Origin: Candidatus Eiseniibacteriota bacterium
GTDB taxonomy: Bacteria; Joyebacterota; Joyebacteria; Joyebacterales; Joyebacteraceae
Direction of reading: 5' to 3'
Assembly: GCA_030613615.1 (NCBI GenBank)
Contig: JAUWLR010000003.1
Location: 1 to 52,349, forward strand
Length of the DNA: 52,349 nucleotides
Shown here: one piece after another, positions 9,347 to 19,081 of the stretch
How positions within the stretch are numbered: the first letter of the stretch is position 1
How the letters are laid out: each line of letters starts with the position of its first letter
Made by a program: the position numbers and the translations under genes
The notes under the pieces: model-generated
What the model saw: only the letters and a program-made list of their open reading frames with translations
Databases searched by the model: none
Told to the model about the DNA's origin: nothing

Positions 9347-10924
9347 GTGAACGGCGCAGTCTCTGGACTGGAGCGCTCACCTGCCGTAGACTGTAGCCTC
9401 GCACAGGAGCTTGAAGCGCATCCGGGCGCGGCCAATGCCTTCCCGCCTGCGGGTCTGCACGCTGCCTGCGGCGCACCACCACCGGAGTACGACTTGGATT
9501 CCACGACGGCACGGAAGCTCATCGCTGAGATCGGTCCACGAGTAGCCGGCGCCAAGGTAGCGGATGTCATGGCTCCCGGAGCCGACTGCCTGATCCTCGA
9601 GCTCGCAGGTGACCGCCGCCTGTTCCTCGGCGCGGTCACGTTGAAGGCCCTGCCCATCCTCTTCCTCCTGGACGATTCCAGACTCGCACTCGCGCCGGGG
9701 CGCGCCGCCGCGCCGCCCTTCGCGTCCCAGCTGCGCGGCTCCACACTCGTGTCTCTCGCTCCGCTCGACGACCGACCCGGCGCGCTCGCCCACCTCAGGT
9801 GGACCAGCCAGGTGGGCCGCACCATCGAGAGATGGCTGACCATCGACCTCGGGCGCAGACCCTCGCTGTCTCTCACGGACGGGCACGCGACGCAGGCAGC
9901 TGCCGCACCCGAGACCGCCGCACCCGAGACCGCCGCGCCCGCGCCGACCGTCGCCACGTGGCACGACGACCGGGGCAGGCCGCACGCCAGGCTGTCCTCG
10001 GAGGACCGCAACGAGCCCGCGGAGGAAACGCGCGAGTTCGATTCGCTGAACGCCGCCGCCTGTTTCATGTTCACAGAGCTGTGGCCGGAGCTGGACCTGG
10101 CGCGGCGCCGCGACGCGCTCGAGCGGATCGTCGAGCGTCGCCTGAGGCGAACGCGGCGGGCGATGGAGAAGGTCCAGGTCGAGATCGACGACTCGGAGAA
10201 CGCCGCCCAGTACCGGCACATGGGCCAGCTGCTGCTGACGCGTCAGGCTGAGATAGGACGCGGCAAGTCCAGTGTCACCATCATGGACTACGACGACTCG
10301 ACGCCCGTCGTGATCGAGCTCGACCCCAGGCTCGGTCCGCAGCAGAACGCCGAGTCCCTCTTCCGGCGCGCGCGCAAGGCCGAGCGCAGGAGCGAACGGG
10401 CGCCCGTCCGTCTGGGAGAGCTGGAGGAGAAGGCCACGCAGCTGCAGAACGCGTCGGAGTCGCTCGCCGGCGCGTCAGCCGATGAACTCACCGTGCTCGA
10501 GGGGCGCTTCCTGCCGACCCAGCCTGTGGTCTCAGACAGGAAGGCGCCGAAGGAACGCGTCAGGTTCCGGACCTACAGGATCTCGGGAGGCTGGGAGGTC
10601 CTCGTCGGGAAATCGAATCGCGACAACGACCTCCTGACACACAAGATGGCGCGTCCTGACGACCTCTGGTTCCACGCGAGGCAGACCGCCGGCTCGCACG
10701 TCGTTCTGAGGAAGTCCGGGCAGAAGGCAGAGCCCGACAAGCAGGCTATTCTGGAGGCCGCCGCGATCGCGGCGTTCCACAGCAAGGCCGGCAAGTCGTC
10801 GAAGGTCTCTGTCTGCTACACCGAGAAGCGACATGTGAGAAAGGTGCGCGGCGGCAAGCCCGGTCTGGCCATCGTCGCGCGCGAGAAGGTCGTTATGGTG
10901 AGACCGAAGCTGCCAAAAAGCTGA
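9347..10924 (+). CDS. rqcH: NFACT-family protein (RqcH/FbpA-like); true start may be downstream (TTG 9494)
   Basis: NFACT-N-like LDSTTARKLIAEIGPRVAGAKV, retained Asp-Arg in APLDDRPGA, coiled coil, NFACT-R (DUF814) ...NDLLTHKMARPDDLWFHARQTAGSHVVLR. Confidence 0.85.
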   Translation: MNGAVSGLERSPAVDCSLAQELEAHPGAANAFPPAGLHAACGAPPPEYDLDSTTARKLIAEIGPRVAGAKVADVMAPGADCLILELAGDRRLFLGAVTLKALPILFLLDDSRLALAPGRAAAPPFASQLRGSTLVSLAPLDDRPGALAHLRWTSQVGRTIERWLTIDLGRRPSLSLTDGHATQAAAAPETAAPETAAPAPTVATWHDDRGRPHARLSSEDRNEPAEETREFDSLNAAACFMFTELWPELDLARRRDALERIVERRLRRTRRAMEKVQVEIDDSENAAQYRHMGQLLLTRQAEIGRGKSSVTIMDYDDSTPVVIELDPRLGPQQNAESLFRRARKAERRSERAPVRLGELEEKATQLQNASESLAGASADELTVLEGRFLPTQPVVSDRKAPKERVRFRTYRISGGWEVLVGKSNRDNDLLTHKMARPDDLWFHARQTAGSHVVLRKSGQKAEPDKQAILEAAAIAAFHSKAGKSSKVSVCYTEKRHVRKVRGGKPGLAIVAREKVVMVRPKLPKS

Positions 10925-10938
10925 CAAACTCGGCGCCC

Positions 10939-11646
10939 TCACACCGGCGCGCTCTGCTCCGCCTGAGCCTCGAGTCCCACCCGCTCGTCCGCGGCCCTCG
11001 TCAGCTCCACGAGTATGTCGTCCAGTTCCTCCGCCTCGAGCGCACCATCGGCCGCCCTGGCTATCGGCTTACCCAGCAGTACGAGGCACTTCGAGAACGG
11101 TGCGGGCATCATGTAGAGGCACCATGTGCTCCGTACCCTCCACGAGGGGCGTGCTGTCGTAGCAACGGGCACGATGGGGTAACCAAGCTTCTCCGCCAGA
11201 TAGAGGATCCCGGGCTTCGACTTGTACGCGGGCCCGCTGGGACCGTCGACCGCGAACGCCGCGGAGCATCCCGACTCCAGAGTCCGCTTCATCTCGGCCA
11301 GCGCCTGAACCGCGCGACGCCTGCTCGAACCTCTGACGATGTGGTAACCCAGCCTGGTCATGATGCCCGCCTGAATCCTGCCTGCCCACGAGAGGTCGCT
11401 CATGACGGCTATACCTTCGTGGCGGAACGACGGAACCAGAAGAAACTGCCGGCCGTGCCAGAACGCGTAGAGCACCTTCGCCGGGTCGAGCGCCGCGGCC
11501 TCCGGATGAGTGTCCCTCTCGATCCGGAGGGTCCGCGAGTACACGCGGATGACGACGCTCGACAGGGACGAGATGAACCCCACGAACGCGTCTGAGCGCG
11601 TCACTCGACGCCTGAATCTGCTGAGCCGGGAATGCCCTCCAGCCAT
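10939..11646 (-). CDS. Lysophospholipid acyltransferase family protein (DUF374)
   Basis: LYAFWHGRQFLLVP...RGSSRRRAVQALAEMKRTLESGCSAAFAVDGPSGPAYKSKPGILYLAEKLGYPIVPV. Confidence 0.88.
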   Translation of the reverse strand: MAGGHSRLSRFRRRVTRSDAFVGFISSLSSVVIRVYSRTLRIERDTHPEAAALDPAKVLYAFWHGRQFLLVPSFRHEGIAVMSDLSWAGRIQAGIMTRLGYHIVRGSSRRRAVQALAEMKRTLESGCSAAFAVDGPSGPAYKSKPGILYLAEKLGYPIVPVATTARPSWRVRSTWCLYMMPAPFSKCLVLLGKPIARAADGALEAEELDDILVELTRAADERVGLEAQAEQSAPV

Positions 11647-11679
11647 ACGGTCTCGCTCCCCCTCGCACGTGGACCGCGC

Positions 11680-11759
11680 GTGAACGTGTCGCCCACCGCC
11701 GGCCCGTGAACGTGTCGCCGCCACGCCGGCCCGTGAACGTGTCGCCACCCGCCGGCGCC
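11680..11759. repeat. 26-27 bp tandem repeats (3 units) upstream of the DUF374 acyltransferase
   Basis: GTGAACGTGTCGCCCACCGCCGGCCC / GTGAACGTGTCGCCGCCACGCCGGCCC / GTGAACGTGTCGCCACCCGCCGGCGCC. Confidence 0.9.
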
Positions 11760-11824
11760 CACGCGGGAATCGTCCGGTCGCCACCGCCACGCCGGCCCGG
11801 GGCGACCAATCTTACAGCAATCGG

Positions 11825-13135
11825 CTACCCCAGGTCCGCGACCCGCCCCATGAACAGGATACTGCCCGTGGCGTCATCACGGATGACGAACAGGAACGGA
11901 TGGTCGGCCCTGAAGATCGTCTCCTCCATGATCGCCAGCCGCTCCATCACCACGGCCGTCGCCGCGGCGGCCTCCGTTCCCTCCTCGTTGACAGCGACAA
12001 AGGCCTTGTGAAAGACCGAGGCGATGAAGAGGTCCCTGAGGTCGGTCATGCCTGAGAAGTCGGCCCTCTTCCCGAACGCGTTGCGGATACCGAGTGCTGC
12101 CAGGTGCTTGGAGATGTCTTCGGTTCCCCATGTCATCTCGAATCGCGGGAAGTAGACCTTGAGCTCCTGCTCGTGGAGGCGCCCTGACCAGTCGGAGAGC
12201 ATCTCGGGGGTCAGACGACTCTCAATGACCCTGAGGTTGACGAGGCTCTCGGGCCGGGGCAGGACGACCAGCATCGAGATCTCCTCGCCGCGGTACGGCA
12301 TCTCGAGAACCTGCACGTCCTCGTTCTCGAAGTACCGGAAGTCGCCCTTCTGGTACATCATCGGGACAGTCGCGTCGCCGCCGGTTCCGTGGAAGGTAGC
12401 GTCACTGGTCCTCTCCTCGTCGAACCTCGACAACCACTGGCCCTTGAAGTAGACGGCGTTCGTCAGCACCAGCGTGGTCAGCCCGTCGACCCCGCCCGGG
12501 GGAATGAGGTCCTCTATCTTCTCGCGCGTCGCCTCCTCCACCCACTGGTTGATCCTGACTCTCTCCGCGTCCGCGTTGCGCTTGAAGTCCGCGATATTGA
12601 ACCCGCCGCCGAAGTGCTTCTCGACGAGGTCCAGGAAGGACTCCTTGAACGGATAGCCCTCCTGTCCCCAGAGGCTGTTGGCGATGTGGAGTTCGTAGCC
12701 GCGCGTCTCGCGGGAAGCGACCAGGCCTTCCTGGAGAGAACCGAACGAGGCGATGACACGCTCGCGGCTGATGAACGAGGGCTCGCCCTCGACGCCCTCC
12801 GTCGGGAAGTGCAGCACGGTCGCCATCTCGCGCTCGGTGTTACCGCGCGCACCCGCTGCCGTCATGGCGAGCGCTGTTGAGATACTGTAGGGCGAGAAGA
12901 AGAAGTTGCCGTCTCCGGCCAACCTGCCGTAGAGGTCGAACGCGAACTGGTTTCCGCCGTCGACCAGAGCGGCGACGTCCTCACTGGCCGCCCTGGCGGT
13001 GGCCACGTTTCCTGCCGCGCCCCCGGCCTCGCTCACGGCCGCCGGTTCCTCGCCGCCGCACCCGGCCGTAATGGGAACCGTAAGCACCGCAAGCACAAGC
13101 AGCGAGACCACTCCGCGCGATGTGGTCGCATTCAT
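11825..13135 (-). CDS. Serpin family protease inhibitor, predicted lipoprotein
   Basis: Lipobox TAGC near the N-terminus; NFFFSPYSISTALAMTAAGARGNTEREM; LVLTNAVYFKGQW; hinge/RCL VNEEGTEAAAATAVVMERLAIMEETIFRADHPFLFVIRDDATGSILFMGRV. Confidence 0.95.
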   Translation of the reverse strand: MNATTSRGVVSLLVLAVLTVPITAGCGGEEPAAVSEAGGAAGNVATARAASEDVAALVDGGNQFAFDLYGRLAGDGNFFFSPYSISTALAMTAAGARGNTEREMATVLHFPTEGVEGEPSFISRERVIASFGSLQEGLVASRETRGYELHIANSLWGQEGYPFKESFLDLVEKHFGGGFNIADFKRNADAERVRINQWVEEATREKIEDLIPPGGVDGLTTLVLTNAVYFKGQWLSRFDEERTSDATFHGTGGDATVPMMYQKGDFRYFENEDVQVLEMPYRGEEISMLVVLPRPESLVNLRVIESRLTPEMLSDWSGRLHEQELKVYFPRFEMTWGTEDISKHLAALGIRNAFGKRADFSGMTDLRDLFIASVFHKAFVAVNEEGTEAAAATAVVMERLAIMEETIFRADHPFLFVIRDDATGSILFMGRVADLG

Positions 13136-13207
13136 GTCTTTCCTCCTCCCGTGTGCCCGGACCGAGTGCCCGGACGGACCGGACAGAACCGCGCCAGGAG
13201 TCGAGTC

Positions 13208-13537
13208 CTACGCGGCCTTCGGCTCGTACCGCTCGTAGTAGCCGACGACCTCGCCCCCCTCGCCGCGCACCGCCCGCATGTAGATGCGTTTCTTCTCGTT
13301 GTCGGAGATGAGCCGCTCCTCCTCGCCGGCCTGAAGTGCGGCGAGAACCTCGACCATCATTCCCCGCGAGTCCTCGTTGTGGCAGTCGAGAAGCGACGTT
13401 CCCATCAGCGCTTCGCCTCCGGTGTAGTGGTCGACGGCGGCGCTGTTCATGTAGACGATGGTGTGCTCGGTGTCAGCGACGAGCACGGGGTCGACGAGGC
13501 TGTCGAGGATCTGTGCAGGCAGAGCTTCATCGGTCAC
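13208..13537 (-). CDS. PAS-domain protein (GTG start proposed)
   Basis: LDSLVDPVLVADTEHTIVYMNSAAVDHYTGGEALMGTSLLDCHNEDSRGMMVEVLAAL...RGEGGEVVGYYERYEP. Confidence 0.8.
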   Translation of the reverse strand: MTDEALPAQILDSLVDPVLVADTEHTIVYMNSAAVDHYTGGEALMGTSLLDCHNEDSRGMMVEVLAALQAGEEERLISDNEKKRIYMRAVRGEGGEVVGYYERYEPKAA

Positions 13538-13630
13538 TGCTCTCTCCTTGTCTGTCCCGGCGCCCGTCAGACGCTCGCGGCGCCGCTCCCTGTACACATT
13601 GGACCCGTAGAGCACGCAGAAGTTGGCGGC

Positions 13631-16123
13631 TCACTCGGTGTCCGCAGGCTCAGGCGCGTTCTTGACGTACTCGTCCAGCCACTGCTGCGTTTCCCAGAGG
13701 AGATGCAGAAGCGACTCGCGCGCACGGTAGCTGTGGCTCTCGTACGGCAGCTTGACGAACCTGACCGTCGCACCGTGCCCCTTGAGCGCGCTGTAGAACC
13801 GCTCGCTCTGCATGGGGAACGTCCCCGGGTTGCTGTCCTCCTCACCGTGCACGAGCAGAATGGGTTCCCTGATCTTGTCCGCGTGCATGAACGGCGACAT
13901 CTCGAAGTAGACCTCGGGCGCCTCCCACAGCGTGCGTCCCTCGGACTGGAACCCGAACGGCGTCAGCGTCCTGTTGTAGGCCCCGGTTCTCGCCAGCCCC
14001 GCAGCGAAGAGATCGGAGTGCGCCAGCAGGTTCGCGGTCATGAATGCGCCGTAGGAGTGTCCGCCTATCGCGATGCGGTGCCTGTCCGCAACACCTCGCC
14101 TGACGACCTCATCAATCGCCGCGGCGGCGCTTGCGACCAGTTGCTCGACGTAGGTGTCGTTGGGCTCGGCGTCGCCCTCACCGATGATGGGCATGGTCGG
14201 CCCGTCCAGCGCGGCGTAGCCCTGCGTGAGCCACAGCACGGGCGACCACCAGCCGACCCAGTCGAACCTGTACGGCGAGTCGTCGACCTGCCCGGCGGCG
14301 TCCGCGCTTTTGAACTCCCTCGGGTACGCCCACATCAACATCGGGAGCGGGCCGTCGACCGCGGAGTCGTAGCCGGCAGGCGTATACAGCGTCGCCGTCA
14401 GGTCCAGCCCGTCCTCACGGTTGTAGCGGATGAGTTCCTTCTGGATACCGGCGAGCTGCGGAGTGGGATGTGCGAAGAAGGTCAGCTGTCGGAGCGTCCC
14501 GTCCGCGAGGTCGCGCATGAAGTAGTTGGGAACCTCGTCGACCGACTCGCGTCTCGTTATGACGTGACGCGCCTCCTTGCTCATCACGAGCACCGGGCGC
14601 TCGTAGTACGGCGCCTCAGAGCGGAACAGCCTGGCCGTCTCACCGTGGTACGTGTCGAACGTATCGAGGAACGGCCTGTCGCCCTCTGGAGACGCCCCGT
14701 CGCCGATGAGGAAGATAGTGTTGGCGTCATCGGCGGTCAGAAGGACGCTGCGCCCGTACTCGTTCCGCACCATCACGGGCTCGCCTGGGTCGTTGTATCG
14801 GTCCTGCCAGGAGTAGTCCATCAGAAGCTCCGGCGGATCGTCAGGCGCACCGGGCTGAAGCTTCCACGCCCGTATCCTGCGATCGTCCCACCACCACTCA
14901 CCGGCGATGGCCAGTCCGTCGTGGCCCCAGTAGACGCCGTCGTAGCGCAGCTCGAACGTCATCCACGCCGTCGGCTCTCCGTCGAACGGGGCGGGCAGCA
15001 GGAAGAGCCTGTCCCTCTCCGTGGCCTCAGCACCCGCGTCGCCTCCGTCCAGCGCCTCCGCCCAGCAGAGCGTGGCCGGGGCGTCGGCCCGCCACATCAC
15101 GCTGCGTGGACCGGTCTGCACCCTCCCGCGCGCTATCGGTATCTCCTCCCGGAGCGGATGGTCGGCCACCGTGTGCACGACCTCTCCCCCAAGATCCCAG
15201 ATCTCAATGAGAAGCGGGAAACGGTAGGCGGGCACCGTGTACGAGTAGGGTCGGTGCAGCGACTGGACAAGGATGTAACGTCCGTCCGGCGACGGATCGA
15301 AGTCCCACGTGATGGCGGGGTCGCCGACTGCCGTCACCGTGCCGTCCAGTTCGACCAGCGCGAGCTGGGACGTCAGGTACAGCTCGAAGAGCGCCTCATC
15401 GTGCGGGTTCTTGAGCAGGTCCTGATACGTCCGGGCGGGCGTCTTCGTGCCGATGTTCTCCTGCACGATGGGACCCTCGGGAACACGCGGAGCCTCAAGC
15501 GCCGATCCGCCGCCCCGCTCGGCGTTCACGAGACAGCAGACCAGGGTCTCGCCGCCGTCGAGCCACGCGGGCGCCTCCCCCGCCGTCAGGCTCACGATGG
15601 GACCGGTGAGCGGCCGCGCTTCACCCGTCTCCACCTCGGCCACCCACAACTCCACACCCTGCGCGGTCGTGTTCGTGAACGCCACGCGGGCGCCGTCCGG
15701 CGACCACCGGACGTTCGTGATCCGGGGAATCTCCGGCAGGCCGGTGACCGGTCGCGACTCGAGATCAGCGCTGCGGATGCACTCGAGCCTGTTGTTAGGC
15801 CACACGCGGCTCGGCGAGAAGCTGTCAGGCTTGATTCTGAGCCCCGCGAGCTTGAGCTCGGGCTCTGCCAGCTCAGATATGGACGGGTAGCCCGGCCGCG
15901 ATATCAGGATGCCCCATTCTCTGGTCGGGCCTATGCTGAGCCTGGGCGTCTTGGGCGTATCGATGATGTCGACAAGCGCCTGGTCCGGCACGCGGTACGA
16001 TGTGGCCTCGGACACAGCCGCACTGGTCCCGCCCGCCGGCAGACCGGTCACGACCGACAGTAGAATGATGGTCGGAAGAACGTACGCGCCGAAGCGTCTG
16101 CGACGGCCAGTGGATTCACTCAT
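13631..16123 (-). CDS. S9-family prolyl oligopeptidase-like secreted peptidase
   Basis: Signal/TM segment after MSESTGRRRRFGAYVLPTIILL; nucleophile elbow IAIGGHSYGAFMTANLL, HGEEDSNPGTFPMQSERFYSALKGHGATVRFVKLPYESHSY. Confidence 0.92.
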   Translation of the reverse strand: MSESTGRRRRFGAYVLPTIILLSVVTGLPAGGTSAAVSEATSYRVPDQALVDIIDTPKTPRLSIGPTREWGILISRPGYPSISELAEPELKLAGLRIKPDSFSPSRVWPNNRLECIRSADLESRPVTGLPEIPRITNVRWSPDGARVAFTNTTAQGVELWVAEVETGEARPLTGPIVSLTAGEAPAWLDGGETLVCCLVNAERGGGSALEAPRVPEGPIVQENIGTKTPARTYQDLLKNPHDEALFELYLTSQLALVELDGTVTAVGDPAITWDFDPSPDGRYILVQSLHRPYSYTVPAYRFPLLIEIWDLGGEVVHTVADHPLREEIPIARGRVQTGPRSVMWRADAPATLCWAEALDGGDAGAEATERDRLFLLPAPFDGEPTAWMTFELRYDGVYWGHDGLAIAGEWWWDDRRIRAWKLQPGAPDDPPELLMDYSWQDRYNDPGEPVMVRNEYGRSVLLTADDANTIFLIGDGASPEGDRPFLDTFDTYHGETARLFRSEAPYYERPVLVMSKEARHVITRRESVDEVPNYFMRDLADGTLRQLTFFAHPTPQLAGIQKELIRYNREDGLDLTATLYTPAGYDSAVDGPLPMLMWAYPREFKSADAAGQVDDSPYRFDWVGWWSPVLWLTQGYAALDGPTMPIIGEGDAEPNDTYVEQLVASAAAAIDEVVRRGVADRHRIAIGGHSYGAFMTANLLAHSDLFAAGLARTGAYNRTLTPFGFQSEGRTLWEAPEVYFEMSPFMHADKIREPILLVHGEEDSNPGTFPMQSERFYSALKGHGATVRFVKLPYESHSYRARESLLHLLWETQQWLDEYVKNAPEPADTE

Positions 16124-16167
16124 GCGCTTCACTCTCCGGTTGTCGCGCCTGATGCTTCTCTCAAGTC

Positions 16168-17235
16168 TCACACAACTCCGAACCGCTCGTAGAACGCCCG
16201 CACCCTCGGGTCGCGAAGCAGTGGCTCGAATAGCTGATGTCCCAAGTGGGGGTAGTTGTTGCCCTCGATCACGCGGAACCCGTCGGAGGTCACGACGACG
16301 TCCCAGCCTACGTAGGGAATGTAGGACATCTGCCGCGCCAGCTCGACGAGCCCGGTGGTCACGATGTCCCAGTTCGGCACACGGACACCCTTGATGCGGG
16401 CGTGCGTGTCCGGGTGCTCGTCGAGCCAGACGTTCTCCCGTCCGCGCAGTGCGAGCGAGGCGGATTTCAGCACGCCGGTCGCCACGTCCACCTGAACGGG
16501 TATGCCTCCCTGCGAAACGTTGTCGGTCGGGATCGACGCTGTCCTGCCGAACCTGTGTCCGGCGAACGGGAGGAACGGTTCGTCCTTCTCGTAGTCCCAC
16601 ATTGAGAGGATGCGTATGGAGTTTGTGGAGTGCGGGAATATCGTGGTCGCGTAGTCGTGCTGCACGATGAACTCGCAGATGAGCGCGCCGGACAATCCCT
16701 CGATGAACGCGCGGAACTCAGTTCTGTCAACCGCCTTGCCGTTGACGGTGAGCCGACCGTCCGCCGAAGAAATGACGCGCACGCCTGCTCCCCCACCCCC
16801 GCCGACTGGCTTGACGACGAAGCGCTCGCCGGTCATGCACGCCGCTATCACGCCGTCCGCGTCGCGCATATCGTACCGGTCCCCGATGGGAAGAAGCCCG
16901 TGGTCGCAGGCGAAGCAGTAGTACTCAGGCGCCGGCCCCCCGTGACTCACGACCAGTCCCGAGAACACCAGCTTGTTGAGCAGGGCCGAAGCAAACGGCC
17001 CGTTGATCCTCGGCGTACGGATGTAGCGCGCGGTGTCGCTGACGTAGTCGTTCACGTTCTCCGGGGTGAGCCCGTACCGTGCGGTCGACTCGCTGGTGAA
17101 GCCGTGCCGCCAGCCCCACAGCTTCTTCCCGAGCGGCACGGTAGCGCGACCACAGAGTTCGGCCGAGATGAGCCGCTGCACGTTCCGCGCTGTCCTGCCG
17201 AACGACATCGCCCGCCCTGCCATGTCCCTTCGCAT
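16168..17235 (-). CDS. Sugar-transfer-associated ATP-grasp domain protein
   Basis: GERFVVKPVGGGGGAGVRVIS, ICEFIVQHDYATTIFPHSTNSIRIL, VGWDVVVTSDGFRVIEGNNYPHLGHQ resemble the ATPgrasp_ST family. Confidence 0.82.
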   Translation of the reverse strand: MRRDMAGRAMSFGRTARNVQRLISAELCGRATVPLGKKLWGWRHGFTSESTARYGLTPENVNDYVSDTARYIRTPRINGPFASALLNKLVFSGLVVSHGGPAPEYYCFACDHGLLPIGDRYDMRDADGVIAACMTGERFVVKPVGGGGGAGVRVISSADGRLTVNGKAVDRTEFRAFIEGLSGALICEFIVQHDYATTIFPHSTNSIRILSMWDYEKDEPFLPFAGHRFGRTASIPTDNVSQGGIPVQVDVATGVLKSASLALRGRENVWLDEHPDTHARIKGVRVPNWDIVTTGLVELARQMSYIPYVGWDVVVTSDGFRVIEGNNYPHLGHQLFEPLLRDPRVRAFYERFGVV

Positions 17236-17246
17236 CGTCACCTCCG

Positions 17247-17972
17247 CTACTTCTTCTCGATCACCGCCGCGTAGACCGGACCGCTCGTCCCGAACAACTT
17301 CGCGACTCGCCAACCCGTGCCCCCGAGGAGTTCCTTCATCTCGTCAGGAGAAACGAGCAGGTAGTCGAACCACGGTGTGATGTAGGTCTGATAGCGCACT
17401 CGGATCCTGAGCTGCCCCGCCATCCGACCGCGCCTGCGGTTGCGCCTGTGGTAGCTCATGTGACACTTGTTGGCCGTGGCGTAGGGGTTCGCGCTCTCCA
17501 CGATGATGCGGGCGCCGTCGTTCGTGATGGCCCGGTATCTCGCCAGCAGCCACTTCGCGCGCCCGGCGCCGCCGAAGAGCCCGAAGTTGTTACCGAACAT
17601 GACGATGGTGTCGAACTTGCCGAGCCTCTTCGATACCTTCGTCACCGCGAGGACCCGTGTCCTCTTGAGCCCGCGCAGCTTCGCGACCTTGATCGCGAGC
17701 GGCGATACGTCGATGCCGAGAACGTCTAGGCCCTTGTCCTGGAAGTAGAGCGAGTGTCTGCCGGCGCCGCATCCGACATCGAGCACGCGGCCCTGGGCGT
17801 AGGCCGCAGCCTTCCGAAGGTGTGATCCCCAGTCCCGGTATGCGGTGAAGTACATCTCTGGCCCGCTCGACACGTCGACGTAGCCGTCGTCCCGCTCGAC
17901 GATCTCGTAGCCGCCCTTGCCCAGGTAGTGGTCGTGGATCTCGCGACCGTATGCGTCCTGGTGTTTCTTCAT
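17247..17972 (-). CDS. Class I SAM-dependent methyltransferase
   Basis: GRVLDVGCGAGRHSLYFQDKGLDVLGIDVSPLAI. Confidence 0.9.
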   Translation of the reverse strand: MKKHQDAYGREIHDHYLGKGGYEIVERDDGYVDVSSGPEMYFTAYRDWGSHLRKAAAYAQGRVLDVGCGAGRHSLYFQDKGLDVLGIDVSPLAIKVAKLRGLKRTRVLAVTKVSKRLGKFDTIVMFGNNFGLFGGAGRAKWLLARYRAITNDGARIIVESANPYATANKCHMSYHRRNRRRGRMAGQLRIRVRYQTYITPWFDYLLVSPDEMKELLGGTGWRVAKLFGTSGPVYAAVIEKK

Positions 17973-17996
17973 AGCGCCTTTTCCGCCAGTGTCGGC

Positions 17997-19019
17997 CTAC
18001 GCCCCGGGCGATCCCGGAACGGATATCTCCCCGCAGAAGTCCGTGTGCATGATCTCGCGCACGTCGTCTATGGAGTCGGCGCGCTTCAAGGCCCACATGA
18101 GCTTCGTCACGGTGCTCTCGATGCTCATGTCGTACGCCTGGATGGCACCGAGGTCGAGCAGCTTCGCGCCCAGGTCGTAGAGATGCATCATCGTCGCGCC
18201 CTGCAGACACTGGGTGGTCACCACGACCGGTATGCCGAGCTTCGCCGCCCGTTCTATCGTATCGTGGTAGTCGTATGCGACGTTGCCCGTACCGAACCCT
18301 CGCAACACGAGCCCCTTGATCCCGCTCTCCACGATGTTCGTCAGAACAGCGGGCGGCATTCCGGGAACGAGCGTCACTATGGCGACGTTCTCCTCGAAGC
18401 CCTTCTGGACGTCGAGTGACCCGTCGCTCCGGGTGGTGTGCTCGCCCAAGCGGACGTCGACCCGGATGTCCCCGACCATCCCGCGGTTGACCGTCGTGAA
18501 CGCGTCCAGTCTCGACTCGGAGAACTTCGTGGCGCGCGCGCCCAGGATGATCTTCCTGTCGAACACGATGAAGACACCCGAGAGGTCCATCGTCGCCACG
18601 CGCACGGCGTTGACGAAGTTCCTGCGGGCGTCTGACTCTATCCTCGCGCCCGGTATCTGCGACCCGGTGAGCACGACCGGTTTGCCCAGGCCCCTCAGCA
18701 CGAACGACAGCGCGCTCGCCGAGTAGGCCATCGTATCGGTGCCGTGCGTGACCACGAACCCGTCGTGCGCGTCGTAGTTTTCCCCGATGACGGAAGCGAC
18801 GCGGTCCCAGTGATCCGGCCGGATGTTACTGCTGTCGATGTTGTCGATGTAAGCGACCTCGATGTGCGCGAGTTCATTGAGGCGCGTCTCTATGCTGAGG
18901 AGGTTTTCGATCGCCCTGTCCAGCACCGGCGTCAGGAGACTCCCGCGCTCGTCCTCCTCCATGACGAGCGTGCCGCCGCAGAAGAGAACAAGGACCTTCG
19001 TGTCGGGAGTTCTGCTCAT
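17997..19019 (-). CDS. Asparaginase (type I-like)
   Basis: VLFCGGTLVM, DGFVVTHGTDTMAYSASALSF, KPVVLTGSQIP. Confidence 0.93.
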   Translation of the reverse strand: MSRTPDTKVLVLFCGGTLVMEEDERGSLLTPVLDRAIENLLSIETRLNELAHIEVAYIDNIDSSNIRPDHWDRVASVIGENYDAHDGFVVTHGTDTMAYSASALSFVLRGLGKPVVLTGSQIPGARIESDARRNFVNAVRVATMDLSGVFIVFDRKIILGARATKFSESRLDAFTTVNRGMVGDIRVDVRLGEHTTRSDGSLDVQKGFEENVAIVTLVPGMPPAVLTNIVESGIKGLVLRGFGTGNVAYDYHDTIERAAKLGIPVVVTTQCLQGATMMHLYDLGAKLLDLGAIQAYDMSIESTVTKLMWALKRADSIDDVREIMHTDFCGEISVPGSPGA

Positions 19020-19081
19020 GTGTTGCCCCCAGCCATTGCGCCGACCGTCCCCACGCGTCCGGCGCACCCGCGGTTCTGTCT

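Noticed and set aside
13151-16063. 970-aa plus-strand ORF opposite the S9 peptidase
   Set aside because: Runs antisense through a complete prolyl oligopeptidase gene; composition is low-complexity Arg/His/Val-rich.
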